DNA of 15,490 nucleotides from CAYMJK01 sp043101635 (GTDB lineage Bacteria > Planctomycetota > Phycisphaerae > Phycisphaerales > UBA1924). The number at the start of each line of letters is the position of its first letter. The first letter of the stretch is position 1. The stretch spans positions 1 to 15,490 of the forward strand of contig JBICIE010000082.1 of NCBI GenBank assembly GCA_043101635.1, written 5' to 3'. The notes under the pieces are model-generated. The model saw only the letters and a list, made by a program, of their open reading frames with translations. It did no database searches and was not told the DNA's origin. Below, piece after piece: positions 14,832 through 15,490 of the stretch. Position numbers and translations under genes: made by a program.

Positions 14832-14837
14832 GCCCCC

Positions 14838-14866
14838 AGTCTCCCGCGCCGGCGGGCCTGTGTCAA
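14838..14866 (-). promoter_or_regulatory. Near-consensus promoter of the parDE operon
   Basis: On the minus strand a perfect -35 TTGACA (14861-14866) is followed after exactly 17 bases by GAGACT (14838-14843), a partial -10. The predicted transcription start is 6-7 bases further on, at the ATG of the antitoxin. This is the best sigma70-type -35 in the window. Confidence 0.65.
14843..14856. promoter_or_regulatory. Candidate antitoxin operator (inverted repeat between -35 and -10)
   Basis: CCCGC (14843-14847) and GCGGG (14852-14856) form a perfect 5-base inverted repeat with a 4-base spacer. It lies in the promoter spacer and touches the -10. The position suits a ribbon-helix-helix autorepressor, but GC-rich DNA yields such palindromes by chance, so this is tentative. 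Confidence 0.4.
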
Positions 14867-14888
14867 GGTTTGTTACAGCCGGTTCCAG

Positions 14889-15221
14889 CTACTGGGTTAG
14901 GCGCACCCGCTTGAGCTGCCCGGGGGCGGCGTCGATCAGGGCGTCCAGCCCCCCCTGGCGGAGCCAGCGGTCCATCTTGTGGGCCGTCGCGGCATCCAGC
15001 ACCCGTACCTTCAGCACGCCGCGGGTCAGGCTGACCGGGCTGGTCTGCTGGGCCAGGTCCTTGGGCACCGCCTGGGCCCACGCCACCCCGACCCCCCCCA
15101 CCGCCCGGTGCTGGCGGCGCAGCAGCTTCTCCAGCGTCATCATCTCCGGCGCCAGGTCCCGATCCGGCGCCGAGCGGGTGCGGTGCTCGCGGAGCCGGGC
15201 GAGGCGGTCTGCTTCCTGCAT
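14889..15221 (-). CDS. DciA-like (DUF721) protein
   Basis: From ATG 15221 the protein has 110 residues. The second half matches the DUF721/DciA pattern: WAQAVPKDLAQQTSPVSL, then GVLKVRVLDAATAHKMDRWL and a final PGQLKRVRLTQ. This corresponds to the 'W..vvG..la.h..p..l..g.L.V.v.s..w...L' signature of the family. DciA proteins associate with the replicative helicase in bacteria that lack DnaC/DnaI-type loaders, and DUF721 proteins are often encoded near gyrB or recF. An upstream GTG at 15284 would add 21 residues without recognisable similarity; ATG 15221 was chosen, although its nearest GAGG is 11 bases away. The gene precedes parD on the same strand by 57 bases. Assignment to replication is inferred from family only. 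Confidence 0.7.
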   Translation of the reverse strand: MQEADRLARLREHRTRSAPDRDLAPEMMTLEKLLRRQHRAVGGVGVAWAQAVPKDLAQQTSPVSLTRGVLKVRVLDAATAHKMDRWLRQGGLDALIDAAPGQLKRVRLTQ

Positions 15222-15317
15222 GGGCGATGGTACCTCGCCCGGGGCCACGCCCACTCGACGGTTTCTGGCGCTTGGATTACCCACGCCCGGAGCCGGCCCG
15301 GGCGCGCGATAGCGGGC

Positions 15318-15341
15318 CGATCGGGCGATCGGGCGATCGGG
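15318..15341. repeat. Three tandem copies of an 8-base unit (CGATCGGG)
   Basis: CGATCGGG occurs three times without interruption at 15318-15325, 15326-15333 and 15334-15341, upstream of the DciA-like gene. The unit contains the palindrome CGATCG. Its meaning is unknown; it could be a slippage-prone tract or a protein-binding array. Confidence 0.85.
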
Positions 15342-15382
15342 TCTGAATCACGGCGGGTTTATCCAGATTGCAGCATGGGGGA

Positions 15383-15478
15383 GCGCGGGCCTCCGGGGAT
15401 TGGGCTGGTCGGGCGGGTGGCACAGGCGTCTCGCCTGTGCGGGCTTGGACATTGGAGCGAGGGTTGCGCGGGCCTCCG
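15383..15478. repeat. Direct repeats flanking a palindrome in the right-end intergenic DNA
   Basis: The 13-mer GCGCGGGCCTCCG occurs at 15383-15395 and again at 15466-15478, offset 83 bases, on either side of the palindrome at 15420-15440. The stretch from 15285 to the window end contains no gene I can support; it holds these repeats and the 8-base tandem array. Confidence 0.7.
15420..15440. repeat. Perfect 9-base palindrome with 3-base loop (REP-like element)
   Basis: GCACAGGCG (15420-15428) pairs perfectly with CGCCTGTGC (15432-15440) around TCT. Palindromes built on CACAGGC...GCCTGTG are, to my recollection, dispersed repeats in many planctomycete genomes, which fits the lineage suggested by the protein repertoire. 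There is no T-tract, so an intrinsic terminator is less likely than a dispersed repeat. Confidence 0.6.
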
Positions 15479-15490
15479 TTGGGGGCGGTG

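Noticed and set aside
15420..15440. Intrinsic terminator for a gene entering from the right
   Set aside because: The hairpin is perfect but has no T-tract on either strand and no gene end next to it inside the window; a dispersed palindromic repeat is more likely.

Overview
The window is very GC-rich, densely coded DNA from a bacterial chromosome. The best lineage clue is a pair of secreted FG-GAP proteins that end in paired Asp/Gly/Cys-rich dockerin-like repeats finishing in Gly-Cys-Pro. This architecture is typical of Planctomycetota, especially Phycisphaerae-like bacteria. That assignment is an inference from domain style; no rRNA or other phylogenetic marker is present.

Layout, left to right. 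(1) 1-543 is a small mobile or decayed patch: the 3' end of an IS630-type transposase abuts the wreck of an AlbA_2 (Schlafen-type) DNA-binding-domain gene, which has lost its middle and is frameshifted. (2) gpsA (glycerol-3-phosphate dehydrogenase, minus) is divergent from a P1B-type metal ATPase (plus) that carries an atypical CPA motif. (3) A strong hairpin separates the ATPase from a convergent OsmC-family gene, which is itself divergent from a secreted HEAGH...E zinc metallopeptidase. A glutamine-synthetase-family gene follows on the plus strand. (4) 7310-11001 on the minus strand holds a small exported protein of unknown function and two tandem, diverged seven-repeat FG-GAP proteins with double dockerin-like tails. 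(5) 11164-14195 on the minus strand is a two-gene operon: an exported protein with two thioredoxin domains (WCGWC twice), then a 669-residue exported protein joined by a 4-base GTGA overlap, whose C-terminal half looks remotely like caspase/gingipain-type peptidases. (6) A ParDE toxin-antitoxin pair follows, with a near-consensus promoter and a candidate operator. (7) A DciA/DUF721-like gene follows, and the window ends in about 200 bases of non-coding DNA with short tandem, direct and palindromic repeats.

Functionally the window mixes housekeeping genes (gpsA, DciA-like, glutamine-synthetase-like), metal and peroxide stress genes (P1B ATPase, OsmC) and a large exported or surface component. 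No complete defence island, CRISPR array, tRNA or rRNA is visible. The least explained parts are the Trx plus caspase-like operon, the propeller/dockerin pair, the CPA-type ATPase and the metallopeptidase with a Rossmann-like front half.
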